Origin: Streptococcus mitis NCTC 12261
GTDB lineage: Bacteria; Bacillota; Bacilli; Lactobacillales; Streptococcaceae
Reading direction: 5' to 3'
Assembly: GCF_000148585.2 (NCBI RefSeq)
Contig: NZ_CP028414.1
Location: 859,501 to 923,500, forward strand
DNA: 64,000 nucleotides
Under the pieces are notes generated by a model, which did not search any database, was not told where the DNA came from, and worked only from the letters and a program-made list of their open reading frames with translations. Shown here piece by piece: positions 1-9,609 of the stretch. Made by a program: the position numbers and the translations under genes. The first letter of the stretch is position 1. Every line of letters starts with the position of its first letter.

Positions 1-1
1 T

Positions 2-991
2 GAAGTTGAAAACGATGGCGTAATTGCTAAACAAAAAGGTGTTAACATCCCTAACACTAAAATTCCTTTCCCAGCTCTTGCTGATCGTGATAACGATGAT
101 ATCCGCTTCGGTCTTGAACAAGGTATCAACTTCATCGCGATTTCATTCGTACGTACTGCTAAAGACGTTAACGAAGTTCGTGCAATCTGTGAAGAAACTG
201 GAAATGGACATGTTCAATTGTTCGCTAAAATCGAAAACCAACAAGGTATCGATAACTTGGATGAAATCATCGAAGCTGCTGATGGTATCATGATCGCTCG
301 TGGTGACATGGGTATCGAAGTACCATTCGAAATGGTTCCAGTTTACCAAAAAATGATTATCACTAAAGTCAATGCTGCAGGTAAAGTTGTTATCACTGCA
401 ACAAACATGCTTGAAACAATGACTGAAAAACCACGTGCAACTCGTTCAGAAGTATCAGACGTATTTAACGCTGTTATCGATGGAACTGACGCAACAATGC
501 TTTCAGGTGAGTCTGCAAATGGTAAATACCCACTTGAGTCAGTAACTACAATGGCTACAATCGACAAGAACGCTCAAACTCTTCTTAACGAATACGGACG
601 TTTGAACTCAGATTCATTTGAACGTAACTCTAAGACAGAAGTAATGGCTTCAGCTGTTAAAGATGCTACTAACTCAATGGACATTAAATTGGTTGTAACT
701 CTTACTAAGACAGGTCACACTGCACGTTTGATCTCTAAATACCGTCCAAATGCTGATATCTTGGCATTGACATTCGACGAATTGACAGAACGTGGGTTGA
801 TGTTGAACTGGGGTGTTATCCCAATGTTGACAGACGCTCCATCTTCAACTGACGATATGTTCGAAATCGCTGAACGTAAAGCAGTTGAAGCAGGACTTGT
901 ACAATCTGGTGACGATATCGTTATCGTAGCTGGTGTACCAGTTGGAGAAGCTGTTCGTACAAACACAATGCGTATCCGTACAGTACGTTAA
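2..991 (+). CDS. pyk: Pyruvate kinase, C-terminal part (5' end cut by window)
   Basis: Converts phosphoenolpyruvate and ADP to pyruvate and ATP, the last step of glycolysis. The reading frame is open from base 2, so the gene starts before the window; about 329 residues are visible. Seen: the active-site region with the motifs FAKIENQQG, IMIARGDMGIE and ATNMLETM, then the C-terminal regulatory domain ending NTMRIRTVR. A rho-independent terminator follows directly. In pneumococcus pyk normally follows pfkA and is not beside ldh, so the downstream neighbour is unusual. Confidence 0.97.
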   Translation, partial: EVENDGVIAKQKGVNIPNTKIPFPALADRDNDDIRFGLEQGINFIAISFVRTAKDVNEVRAICEETGNGHVQLFAKIENQQGIDNLDEIIEAADGIMIARGDMGIEVPFEMVPVYQKMIITKVNAAGKVVITATNMLETMTEKPRATRSEVSDVFNAVIDGTDATMLSGESANGKYPLESVTTMATIDKNAQTLLNEYGRLNSDSFERNSKTEVMASAVKDATNSMDIKLVVTLTKTGHTARLISKYRPNADILALTFDELTERGLMLNWGVIPMLTDAPSSTDDMFEIAERKAVEAGLVQSGDDIVIVAGVPVGEAVRTNTMRIRTVR

Positions 992-1000
992 TCAAAATTA

Positions 1001-1055
1001 AAAAAAGCCTATCATATCAAGCTTTCTAGCCTGTATGATGGGCTCTTTTTTTGTC
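1001..1055 (+). terminator. Terminator of pyk
   Basis: An 11-bp stem (AGCCTATCATA pairing with TATGATGGGCT, one G-U pair) is followed by a run of seven T, 10 bases after the pyk stop codon. Confidence 0.85.
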
Positions 1056-1082
1056 TAGGTGGCAAAAAGGGGGCAAAACTTT

Positions 1083-1198
1083 TTACTTTCGATTTAATGC
1101 GACGGTATCAAGTTCGTCAAATACTGCTTGCTACAGACTTTTTGTAACGTGAGGATAGATCTAATTGGTAGTTTTCGGATTTATGCTCAAACTGTGAT
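1083..1198 (-). pseudogene. Possible decayed C-terminal tail of a tyrosine integrase
   Basis: On the minus strand one frame reads HSLSINPKTTN, stop, IYPHVTKK. After a shift in a run of seven A another frame reads SL, stop, QAVFDELDTVALNRK, stop. The block TTxxIYxHVTKK resembles the end of phage/ICE tyrosine recombinases (TTMxIYxHVTK around the catalytic Tyr). Two in-frame stops and one frameshift would make it a dead remnant. It is short and could be chance. Nothing else is recognised in the 318-base pyk-ldh gap besides the two terminators. Confidence 0.35.
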
Positions 1199-1264
1199 AT
1201 GATAGCTTTTAAAGTTATGTTGTTTTTTACGTAAACTTCATAAAATGTTTAGTTAAGATAGAGA

Positions 1265-1303
1265 TAAAAAATAACTCCCTGATGACTCAAGGAGTTATTT
1301 CTA
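1265..1303 (-). terminator. Terminator of ldh
   Basis: The inverted repeat AATAACTCC / GGAGTTATT, read on the minus strand just after the ldh stop, is followed by TTTTTTATC. Confidence 0.8.
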
Positions 1304-1309
1304 TCTAAA

Positions 1310-2338
<1,029 letters not shown>

Positions 2339-2346
2339 TTATTTCA

Positions 2347-2375
2347 ATTTTATCACTTTTGAAAAGCTTTGTCAC
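2347..2375 (-). promoter_or_regulatory. ldh promoter
   Basis: On the minus strand, GTGACA (2375-2370) and TAAAAT (2352-2347) are separated by 17 bases, and a TG precedes the -10. Transcription should start near 2340. Confidence 0.7.
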
Positions 2376-2395
2376 GGATATACATTTCAGTTCTT

Positions 2396-2411
2396 GATGT
2401 AAACGTTTTAG
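2396..2411. promoter_or_regulatory. cre-like site between ldh and gyrA
   Basis: ATGTAAACGTTTTAGT fits the CcpA consensus WTGNNARCGNWWWCAW with two mismatches. It lies about 60 bp upstream of the inferred ldh start, a position typical for CcpA activation. CcpA activation of lactate dehydrogenase is known in lactic acid bacteria; its action here is inferred. Confidence 0.45.
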
Positions 2412-2444
2412 TGGTTTTAGATGTCTGAAATATAGCGGACATTA

Positions 2445-2453
2445 TGGTATAAT
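2445..2453 (+). promoter_or_regulatory. gyrA promoter, extended -10
   Basis: TGGTATAAT, an extended -10 element, lies 38 bases before the gyrA start. The -35 region is poor (CTGAAA at 2425-2430), as is common for extended -10 promoters in streptococci. Confidence 0.7.
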
Positions 2454-2490
2454 ATAGTTAATTACTAATAGTGAAATGAGGCATTTATTA

Positions 2491-4959
2491 ATGCAGGATA
2501 GAAATTTAGTGAATGTCAATCTGACAAAGGAGATGAAGACGAGCTTTATCGACTACGCCATGAGTGTTATCGTAGCGCGGGCCCTTCCTGATGTTCGAGA
2601 TGGCTTGAAACCTGTTCACCGTCGGATTCTCTACGGAATGAATGAATTGGGAGTTACTCCAGACAAACCTCATAAAAAATCTGCTCGTATTACAGGGGAT
2701 GTCATGGGTAAATATCACCCACACGGGGATTCCTCTATCTATGAAGCCATGGTCCGTATGGCTCAATGGTGGAGTTACCGTTACATGCTTGTAGATGGTC
2801 ATGGGAACTTTGGTTCCATGGATGGTGATGGTGCTGCCGCCCAGCGTTACACTGAGGCACGTATGAGCAAGATTGCTCTGGAGATGCTTCGTGATATTAA
2901 CAAAAATACAGTTGACTTCGTTGATAACTATGATGCCAATGAACGTGAACCCTTGGTCTTGCCAGCGCGTTTTCCTAATCTTTTGGTTAATGGAGCAACT
3001 GGTATTGCGGTTGGGATGGCAACCAATATTCCACCTCATAACCTTGGTGAAACCATTGATGCAGTGAAGTTGGTCATGGACAATCCTGAAGTGACCACTA
3101 AGGACTTGATGGAAGTCTTGCCTGGGCCAGATTTTCCAACTGGTGCTCTTGTTATGGGGAAATCCGGTATTCATAAGGCTTATGAAACAGGTAAAGGATC
3201 GATTGTCCTCCGTTCACGTACTGAAATTGAAGAAACTAAGACTGGACGTGAGCGTATTGTTGTAACAGAATTTCCTTATATGGTCAATAAAACAAAGGTG
3301 CATGAGCATATTGTTCGTTTGGTTCAGGAAAAACGTATTGAGGGGATTACAGCAGTCCGTGATGAGTCAAACCGTGAAGGTGTTCGATTTGTTATTGAAG
3401 TCAAGCGTGATGCCTCAGCCAATGTTATCCTCAACAACCTCTTCAAGATGACCCAGATGCAAACCAACTTTGGTTTTAATATGCTTGCAATCCAAAATGG
3501 GGTACCAAAGATTTTGTCCCTTCGTCAGATTTTGGATGCTTATATCGAGCACCAAAAAGAAGTGGTTGTTCGTCGTACTCGTTTTGATAAGGAAAAAGCA
3601 GAAGCGCGTGCTCATATCTTAGAAGGTCTCTTGATTTCGCTAGACCATATTGATGAAGTGATTCGTATCATCCGCGCTAGTGAAACGGATGCTGAAGCAC
3701 AAGCTGAGTTGATGAGTAAGTTTAAGCTTTCTGAACGTCAAAGTCAAGCCATTCTTGATATGCGTCTTCGTCGTTTGACAGGTTTGGAACGCGATAAGAT
3801 TCAGTCTGAGTATGATGACCTCTTGGCTCTGATTGCAGATTTAGCAGATATTCTTGCTAAGCCCGAACGTGTTTCTCAAATCATCAAGGATGAATTAGAT
3901 GAAGTCAAGCGTAAGTTTGGTGATCAACGTCGTACGGAATTGATGGTCGGTGAAGTCTTGAGTCTTGAAGATGAGGATCTAATTGAAGAAGCTGATGTCT
4001 TGATCACTCTTTCTAATAAAGGATACATCAAACGTCTGGACCAAGCTGAGTTTACTGCTCAAAAACGTGGGGGTCGTGGTGTTCAAGGAACTGGTGTTAA
4101 GGATGACGATTTTGTTCGTGAATTAGTGTCAACTAGCACCCATGATCATCTGCTCTTCTTCACAAATAAAGGACGTGTCTATCGCCTGAAAGGCTATGAA
4201 ATTCCTGAGTATGGCCGTATTGCCAAGGGATTGCCAATTGTCAATCTTTTGAAATTGGATGAAGGTGAAAGTATTCAGACCATCATCAATGTTGAGTCTG
4301 AACGTAGTGATGATGCTTACCTCTTCTTCACAACCCGTCATGGTATTGTGAAGAGAACCAGCGTTAAGGAATTTGCTAATATTCGTCAGAATGGACTCAA
4401 GGCTTTGAACCTCAAGGATGAAGATGAGTTGATTAATGTCTTACTGACAGAAGAGGACACGGATATTATCATTGGTACCAAGTTTGGTTATTCAATTCGC
4501 TTTAATCAATCAGCCGTTCGTGGTATGAGTCGTATCGCCACTGGTGTGAAAGGTGTTAACCTTCGTGACGGAGACACAGTTGTTGGTGCTAGTGTGATTA
4601 CAGACCAGGACGAGGTTCTTATCATCACAGAAAAGGGGTATGGTAAGCGCACAGTTGCGACCGAATATCCAACTAAAGGTCGTGGTGGTAAAGGGATGCA
4701 AACCGCTAAGATTACAGAAAAGAACGGTTCTCTTGCTGGTCTTATGACCGTTAAAGGCGATGAAGATTTGATGATTATCACTGATACAGGTGTCATGATT
4801 CGAACCAACGTTGCCAATATTTCACAAACAGGTCGCTCAACTATGGGAGTTAAAGTGATGCGCCTGGACCAAGATGCTAAAATTGTAACCTTTACTACGG
4901 TTGCAGCTGCAGAAAAAGAAGAAGTTGGGACAGAAAACGAAACAGAAGGTGAAGCATAA
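2491..4959 (+). CDS. gyrA: DNA gyrase subunit A
   Basis: Catalytic breakage-reunion subunit that introduces negative supercoils with GyrB. 822 aa from MQDRNLVN, the family length here. The in-frame ATG at 2476 was rejected because it forms part of the ribosome site ATGAGG, 9 bases before 2491. Seen: the catalytic Tyr at about residue 120 ([10 protein letters not shown]) and C-terminal beta-pinwheel repeats including a GyrA-box-like QKRGGRG near residues 515-521. The quinolone-resistance region is wild type (Ser81, Glu85). Gly114 is the viridans-type residue. The stop overlaps the srtA start by one base. Confidence 0.98.
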   Translation: MQDRNLVNVNLTKEMKTSFIDYAMSVIVARALPDVRDGLKPVHRRILYGMNELGVTPDKPHKKSARITGDVMGKYHPHGDSSIYEAMVRMAQWWSYRYMLVDGHGNFGSMDGDGAAAQRYTEARMSKIALEMLRDINKNTVDFVDNYDANEREPLVLPARFPNLLVNGATGIAVGMATNIPPHNLGETIDAVKLVMDNPEVTTKDLMEVLPGPDFPTGALVMGKSGIHKAYETGKGSIVLRSRTEIEETKTGRERIVVTEFPYMVNKTKVHEHIVRLVQEKRIEGITAVRDESNREGVRFVIEVKRDASANVILNNLFKMTQMQTNFGFNMLAIQNGVPKILSLRQILDAYIEHQKEVVVRRTRFDKEKAEARAHILEGLLISLDHIDEVIRIIRASETDAEAQAELMSKFKLSERQSQAILDMRLRRLTGLERDKIQSEYDDLLALIADLADILAKPERVSQIIKDELDEVKRKFGDQRRTELMVGEVLSLEDEDLIEEADVLITLSNKGYIKRLDQAEFTAQKRGGRGVQGTGVKDDDFVRELVSTSTHDHLLFFTNKGRVYRLKGYEIPEYGRIAKGLPIVNLLKLDEGESIQTIINVESERSDDAYLFFTTRHGIVKRTSVKEFANIRQNGLKALNLKDEDELINVLLTEEDTDIIIGTKFGYSIRFNQSAVRGMSRIATGVKGVNLRDGDTVVGASVITDQDEVLIITEKGYGKRTVATEYPTKGRGGKGMQTAKITEKNGSLAGLMTVKGDEDLMIITDTGVMIRTNVANISQTGRSTMGVKVMRLDQDAKIVTFTTVAAAEKEEVGTENETEGEA

Positions 4960-5702
4960 TGTCTCATAAAAAGAATAAAAAGAAAACAAATCGTAAAAAT
5001 TTACTAATCAATATCTTGGCAGGATTCTTAATCATCTTGTCAATAGCTTTGATTTTCAATTCAAAAATTCGTGATATGTTCATGGTTTGGAATACCAATA
5101 AATACCAAGTCAGCCAGGTATCAAAAGAAAAATTGGAAGAAAATCAAGATACAGAAGGGAATTTTGACTTTGATTCCGTAAAAGCCATCTCGTCAGAAGC
5201 TGTCTTATCCTCACAATGGGATTCGCAAAAATTGCCAGTTATCGGTGGAATTGCTGTCCCTGAGGTAGAAATTAACTTGCCTATTTTTAAGGGGCTTGAT
5301 AATGTCAATCTCTTCTATGGAGCTGGTACAATGAAGCGTGATCAAGTGATGGGGAAAGGAAACTATACCCTTGCGAGCCTTCACATCTTCACGGCGGAAA
5401 ACGCCAGCCAAATGCTCTTTTCTCCATTATCACGCGCTAAAAATGGGATGAAAATTTATCTTACTGATAAGGATAAAGTTTATACCTATGAAATCCGTGA
5501 AGTGAAGCATGTGACTCCAGATCGCGTTGATGAGATTGATGACCGTACTGGAGTTGATGAAATCACACTTGTAACTTGTGTTGACTATGATGCGACAGAA
5601 CGTATTATCGTAAAAGGTGACTTGAAAGATACAAAAGATTATTCACAAACACCTGAAGAAATTCTAACAGCTTTCAATCAACCATATAAACAACGTTATT
5701 AA
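4959..5702 (+). CDS. srtA: Class A sortase (housekeeping)
   Basis: Membrane transpeptidase that cleaves LPXTG surface proteins and links them to peptidoglycan. 247 aa: a Lys-rich N-terminus, one membrane segment around residues 15-33, then the sortase beta-barrel. Catalytic residues seen: His142 (ASLHIF), Cys207 (TLVTC) and Arg215 (ATERI). It is joined to gyrA by a TAATG overlap, so it is translated from the gyrA transcript, an arrangement conserved in streptococci. Confidence 0.97.
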   Translation: MSHKKNKKKTNRKNLLINILAGFLIILSIALIFNSKIRDMFMVWNTNKYQVSQVSKEKLEENQDTEGNFDFDSVKAISSEAVLSSQWDSQKLPVIGGIAVPEVEINLPIFKGLDNVNLFYGAGTMKRDQVMGKGNYTLASLHIFTAENASQMLFSPLSRAKNGMKIYLTDKDKVYTYEIREVKHVTPDRVDEIDDRTGVDEITLVTCVDYDATERIIVKGDLKDTKDYSQTPEEILTAFNQPYKQRY

Positions 5703-5706
5703 AGAT

Positions 5707-5742
5707 AAATCAGTAAAATCTTAGGTTTTACTGATTTTTTAT
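5707..5742 (+). terminator. Terminator of gyrA-srtA
   Basis: AAATCAGTAAAA pairs with TTTTACTGATTT across a short loop, followed by a T-rich run. Confidence 0.8.
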
Positions 5743-5805
5743 AGATTGAATTTCAAAATAAACTCTTATGAAATACAGAAAACGTTTCCTTAATTCTAAA
5801 GTTTG

Positions 5806-5814
5806 TGATATAAT
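5806..5814 (+). promoter_or_regulatory. Promoter of formate/nitrite channel gene
   Basis: TGATATAAT is an extended -10 element, 30 bases before the start codon. A weak cre-like AAAACGTTT core (5779-5787) lies just upstream and partly overlaps where a -35 would be. CcpA control is possible but has several mismatches. Confidence 0.6.
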
Positions 5815-5844
5815 TATCAGGTAAAAAAATTTTAGGAGTTTATT

Positions 5845-6642
5845 ATGGTTTCTTCAGAATTTATCTCAAAGATTGAATTTGCTTGCAAGAAGAAGGAAAG
5901 TCTTTATAGTCAAAGCAAATTTAAGTATGCGATTCGTTCTATGTTCGCAGGTGCATTTTTAACCTTCAGTACTGCTGCTGGTGCAGTTGGGGCTGACTTG
6001 ATTAATAAAATTGCACCAGGTAGTGGACGCTTCCTCTTCCCATTTGTCTTTGCTTGGGGCTTGGCCTACATTGTTTTCTTGAATGCTGAGTTGGTAACAT
6101 CAAACATGATGTTCTTGACTGCTGGTAGTTTCTTGAAAAAAATTTCTTGGAGAAAAACGGCTGAGATTTTACTTTACTGTACCTTATTCAACCTTATCGG
6201 AGCTTTAATAGCAGGTTGGGGCTTTGCTCATTCGGCAGCCTATGCAAATCTGACTCACGATAGTTTCATCTCAGGGGTTGTTGAGATGAAGTTAGGCCGT
6301 TCAAATGAATTAATCTTGCTTGAGGCGATTTTGGCAAATATTTTCGTAAATATTGCGATTCTTTCATTTGTTTTGGTCAAAGATGGTGGTGCTAAACTAT
6401 GGCTCGTTTTATCAGCGATTTACATGTTTGTATTCTTAACAAACGAGCACATTGCTGCGAACTTTGCTTCTTTCGCGATTGTAAAATTCAGTGTTGCTGC
6501 TGACTCAATTGCCAACTTCGGTATTGGAAATATGCTTCGCCACTGGGGTGTAACCTTCATCGGAAACTTTATCGGAGGAGGCCTCTTGATGGGTCTTCCA
6601 TATGCCTTCCTCAATAAAAATGAAGATACTTATGTAGATTAA
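5845..6642 (+). CDS. Formate/nitrite transporter family channel
   Basis: Member of the FNT family of pentameric channels (FocA/NirC) that pass formate, nitrite or related small anions across the membrane. 265 aa with about six hydrophobic segments. Seen: the early segment SMFAGAFLTFSTAAGAVGADL and the repeated glycine-rich half-helices (VVGIELG-like turns are absent; GNFIGGGLLMGLPYAF is near the C-terminus). AGGAG lies 6 bases before the ATG. It is a single-gene unit with its own promoter and terminator. Formate export fits an organism with pyruvate formate-lyase metabolism, but the substrate is not shown by sequence. Confidence 0.85.
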   Translation: MVSSEFISKIEFACKKKESLYSQSKFKYAIRSMFAGAFLTFSTAAGAVGADLINKIAPGSGRFLFPFVFAWGLAYIVFLNAELVTSNMMFLTAGSFLKKISWRKTAEILLYCTLFNLIGALIAGWGFAHSAAYANLTHDSFISGVVEMKLGRSNELILLEAILANIFVNIAILSFVLVKDGGAKLWLVLSAIYMFVFLTNEHIAANFASFAIVKFSVAADSIANFGIGNMLRHWGVTFIGNFIGGGLLMGLPYAFLNKNEDTYVD

Positions 6643-6647
6643 GAAAA

Positions 6648-6680
6648 TGAGCACGATTGAGTCGTGCTTTTTTCATTTTT
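6648..6680 (+). terminator. Terminator of FNT gene
   Basis: AGCACGA pairs with TCGTGCT across a TTGAG loop, followed by TTTTTCATTTTT. Confidence 0.85.
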
Positions 6681-6690
6681 AAAATAAGGT

Positions 6691-6741
6691 AATAGTTATT
6701 TACTATATCAAAATATAGAAAACTAATATTTGTAAACTATA
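6691..6741. promoter_or_regulatory. Two MET-box-like dyads upstream of metY
   Basis: AATAGTTATTTACTATA (6691-6707) and AATATTTGTAAACTATA (6725-6741) each resemble the TATAGTTTSAAACTATA box of streptococcal MtaR/MetR-type LysR regulators of methionine genes, with about four mismatches each. The second overlaps the -35 hexamer. Confidence 0.4.
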
Positions 6742-6758
6742 CCTTAAGGTGCTACAAT
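6730..6758 (+). promoter_or_regulatory. Promoter of metY
   Basis: TTGTAA (6730-6735) and TACAAT (6753-6758) with a 17-base spacer, 31 bases before the start codon. Confidence 0.7.
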
Positions 6759-6789
6759 ATCTTTAATCAAACTATTTGGAGGTCGCCTT

Positions 6790-8070
6790 ATGACTCGTGA
6801 TTTTAAATTTGAAACTTTGCAACTGCATGCTGGTCAAGTTGTGGATCCAGCTACCAAGTCTCGTGCAGTGCCGATTTATCAAACAACATCTTTTGTTTTT
6901 GATGACACGCAGGAAGGTGCAGATCTTTTTGCCTTGAGAAAACCAGGGAACATTTATACTCGTATCACCAACCCTACAACAGCTGCTTTTGAAGAAAGAA
7001 TTGCTGCTCTTGAAGGTGGTGTTGGAGCTCTTGCAACAGCATCAGGTATGGCCGCAGTGACTTATACGATTTTGGCACTTGCCCACGCTGGTGACCATGT
7101 AGTAGCAGCCTCAACTATTTACGGTGGAACTTTCAATCTCTTGAAAGAAACCCTTCCTCGTTATGGGATCACAACAACCTTTGTCGATGTTGATAATTTG
7201 GAGGAAGTAGAAGCAGCGATCAAAGACAATACCAAGCTAGTTTTGATTGAAACCTTGGGGAATCCCTTGATAAACATTCCTGACTTGGAAAAATTGGCTG
7301 AGATTGCTCATAAGTACCAAATTCCACTTGTTTCGGATAATACCTTTGCCACACCTTACTTGATTAATGTCTTTTCTCACGGTGTAGATATTGCCATTCA
7401 CTCTGCGACTAAGTTTATCGGTGGCCATGGTACGACTATTGGTGGAGTGATCGTTGATAGTGGTCGTTTTGACTGGGCGGCTTCAGGGAAATTCCCTCAA
7501 TTTGTTGACGAGGATCCAAGCTATCACAACTTGAGCTATACTCGTGATGTGGGTGCAGCAGCCTTTATTATCGCTGTCCGTGTCCAATTGCTTCGTGATA
7601 CAGGTGCAGCCTTGTCACCATTTAATGCCTTCCTCTTGCTTCAAGGACTGGAAACACTTTCTCTTCGTGTCGAACGTCATGTGCAAAATGCAGAGAAAAT
7701 TGTTGATTTCCTTGTCAACCATCCTAAGGTAGAAAAAGTCAATTATCCAAAACTTGCAGATAGTCCTTACCATGCCTTGGCTGAGAAATACTTGCCTAAA
7801 GGTGTGGGCTCAATCTTTACCTTCCATGTCAAAGGTGGGGAGGCAGAAGCTCGCAAGGTAATTGATAGTTTGGAAATCTTCTCTGACCTTGCAAACGTAG
7901 CAGATGCTAAATCTCTTGTTGTCCATCCAGCAACAACCACTCACGGTCAATTGTCAGAAAAAGACCTAGAAGCAGCAGGTGTCACACCAAACCAAATCCG
8001 CTTGTCTGTTGGACTTGAAAATGTAGATGATTTGATCGAAGATTTGCGCTTGGCCTTGGAAAAAATTTAA
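6790..8070 (+). CDS. O-acetylhomoserine sulfhydrylase (PLP-dependent)
   Basis: Cys/Met-metabolism PLP enzyme that makes homocysteine (or a cysteine-type product) from an O-acylated homoserine and sulfide. 426 aa, the full length of the MetY/CysD type. Seen: the PLP-phosphate motif ASGMAAVTYT near 85, the PLP ring-binding Asp183 (VSDNTFATPY) and the Schiff-base Lys208 (HSATKFIGGHG). GGAGG lies 7 bases before the ATG. It stands alone with its own promoter and terminator; MET-box-like dyads suggest methionine control. The family also includes cystathionine enzymes, but the length and the insert after residue 230 favour O-acetylhomoserine sulfhydrylase. Confidence 0.9.
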   Translation: MTRDFKFETLQLHAGQVVDPATKSRAVPIYQTTSFVFDDTQEGADLFALRKPGNIYTRITNPTTAAFEERIAALEGGVGALATASGMAAVTYTILALAHAGDHVVAASTIYGGTFNLLKETLPRYGITTTFVDVDNLEEVEAAIKDNTKLVLIETLGNPLINIPDLEKLAEIAHKYQIPLVSDNTFATPYLINVFSHGVDIAIHSATKFIGGHGTTIGGVIVDSGRFDWAASGKFPQFVDEDPSYHNLSYTRDVGAAAFIIAVRVQLLRDTGAALSPFNAFLLLQGLETLSLRVERHVQNAEKIVDFLVNHPKVEKVNYPKLADSPYHALAEKYLPKGVGSIFTFHVKGGEAEARKVIDSLEIFSDLANVADAKSLVVHPATTTHGQLSEKDLEAAGVTPNQIRLSVGLENVDDLIEDLRLALEKI

Positions 8071-8083
8071 AGTAAAAAAAGAT

Positions 8084-8113
8084 AAACAGTGGGTTTCGAC
8101 TCACTGTTTTTGA
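8084..8113 (+). terminator. Terminator of metY
   Basis: AAACAGTG pairs with CACTGTTT, followed by TTGATTTT. Confidence 0.75.
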
Positions 8114-8127
8114 TTTTCCTTCAGGCA

Positions 8128-8136
8128 TGATATAAT
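8128..8136 (+). promoter_or_regulatory. Promoter of DUF2130 gene
   Basis: TGATATAAT, an extended -10 element, 29 bases before the ATG. Confidence 0.65.
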
Positions 8137-8165
8137 GGTTACAGAAGTCTAGAAAGAGGAACGAT

Positions 8166-9440
8166 ATGAACGAAATCAAATGCCCCAACTGTGGGGAAGT
8201 CTTTACAGTAAATGAAAGTCAGTATGTTGAACTTTTGTCCCAAGTGAGAACAGCAGAGTTTGATAAGGAACTACACGATCGCATGAAGCAGGAACTGGCC
8301 TTGGCTGAGCAAAAGGCCATGAATGAGCAACAGTCTAAACTAGCTCAAAAAGACCAAGAAATTGCGCAATTACAGAGTCAAATCCAAAACTTTGATACAG
8401 AAAAAGAATTGGCCAAGAAAGAGGTTGAACAGACAAGCAATCAGGCCTTATTGGCTAAGGATAAGGAAGTACAGGCCTTGGAAAACCAATTGGCCACCTT
8501 GCGTTTGGAACATGAAAATCAACTGCAAAAGACCCTTTCTGACCTAGAAAAAGAACGAGATCAGGTTAAAAATCAGCTACTTTTGCAAGAAAAGGAAAAT
8601 GAGTTATCTTTGGCTTCTGTTAAGCAAAACTACGAAGCCCAGCTCAAGGCAGCCAGTGAACAAGTCGAATTTTATAAGAATTTCAAAGCTCAACAATCTA
8701 CAAAAGCTATCGGGGAAAGTTTGGAACACTATGCGGAGAGTGAGTTTAACAAGGTCCGCAGTTTTGCCTTTCCAAATGCTTACTTTGAGAAGGATAATAA
8801 GGTCTCTGCGCGTGGTTCCAAAGGCGACTTTATCTTCCGCGAGAGTGATGAAAATGGTGTTGAAATCATTTCCATCATGTTTGAGATGAAAAATGAAGCT
8901 GACGGAACAGAGAAGAAGCACAAGAATGCAGATTTTTACAAGGAATTGGACAAGGACCGTCGGGAGAAGAACTGTGAATATGCGGTTTTGGTGACTATGC
9001 TTGAGGCCGATAATGACTACTTTAACACGGGGATTGTTGACGTCAGCCACGAGTATGAAAAGATGTATGTGGTTCGTCCTCAATTCTTTATCCAGTTGAT
9101 TGGACTCTTGCGTAATGCTGCTCTTAATTCCTTAAAATACAAGCAGGAGTTGGCCTTAGTTCGCGAGCAAAATATAGACATTACGCATTTTGAGGAAGAT
9201 TTGGATGCCTTTAAACAGGCATTTGCTAAGAACTATAATTCAGCTTCTACCAACTTTGGTAAGGCAATCGATGAAATCGACAAGGCCATAAAACGGATGG
9301 AAGAGGTTAAAAAGTTCCTAACAACATCTGAAAACCAACTCCGTCTGGCTAATAATAAGCTGGAAGATGTCTCTGTCAAGAAATTGACACGTAAAAATCC
9401 AACCATGAAAGCGAAGTTTGAAGCACTGAAGGGGGAGTGA
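8166..9440 (+). CDS. DUF2130 coiled-coil protein
   Basis: Widespread protein of unknown function. 424 aa: one CPNC zinc-knuckle-like motif at residues 5-8, a long Gln/Glu/Lys-rich coiled coil from about 30 to 175, then the DUF2130 region (about 180-395) with blocks GDFIFRESDENGVEIISIMFEMKNEAD and YAVLVTMLEADNDYF. The alpha/beta pattern with conserved acidic residues before FEMKNE has been compared with nuclease-like folds, but I cannot confirm activity. It is cytosolic, with no membrane segment. Its neighbours do not suggest a role. Confidence 0.85.
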   Translation: MNEIKCPNCGEVFTVNESQYVELLSQVRTAEFDKELHDRMKQELALAEQKAMNEQQSKLAQKDQEIAQLQSQIQNFDTEKELAKKEVEQTSNQALLAKDKEVQALENQLATLRLEHENQLQKTLSDLEKERDQVKNQLLLQEKENELSLASVKQNYEAQLKAASEQVEFYKNFKAQQSTKAIGESLEHYAESEFNKVRSFAFPNAYFEKDNKVSARGSKGDFIFRESDENGVEIISIMFEMKNEADGTEKKHKNADFYKELDKDRREKNCEYAVLVTMLEADNDYFNTGIVDVSHEYEKMYVVRPQFFIQLIGLLRNAALNSLKYKQELALVREQNIDITHFEEDLDAFKQAFAKNYNSASTNFGKAIDEIDKAIKRMEEVKKFLTTSENQLRLANNKLEDVSVKKLTRKNPTMKAKFEALKGE

Positions 9441-9466
9441 GATTATCTTAAAAACAGGAGTGTTAT

Positions 9467-9565
9467 ATGAAAAGAACTATAGAAATTATTAGAACATGGT
9501 CAGCTGATAAAATTGAATTAATTTTTCTTAAAAGCTGGAGCTACTTTGCTAGCTCATTTAGCTAG
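9467..9565 (+). pseudogene. 32-codon ORF, possible stub of a third tandem paralogue
   Basis: AGGAG lies 6 bases before an ATG that opens a 32-residue frame beginning MKRTIEIIRTWSADKIELIF. The lead resembles the N-terminus of the gene at 10417 ([20 protein letters not shown]) in charge pattern and position. The frame then stops before a membrane segment. It may be the truncated start of another copy of the 9610/10417 family, or a short translated leader. Confidence 0.35.
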
Positions 9566-9609
9566 TTTGTTTATATAAATTAGTTTGTAATTTTTTATAG
9601 GAGTTTTTT

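Noticed and set aside
2506..3174. Long minus-strand frame (222 codons) opposite gyrA
   Set aside because: It lies wholly inside the conserved gyrA coding sequence, has no ribosome site and its translation resembles no protein; a shadow frame.
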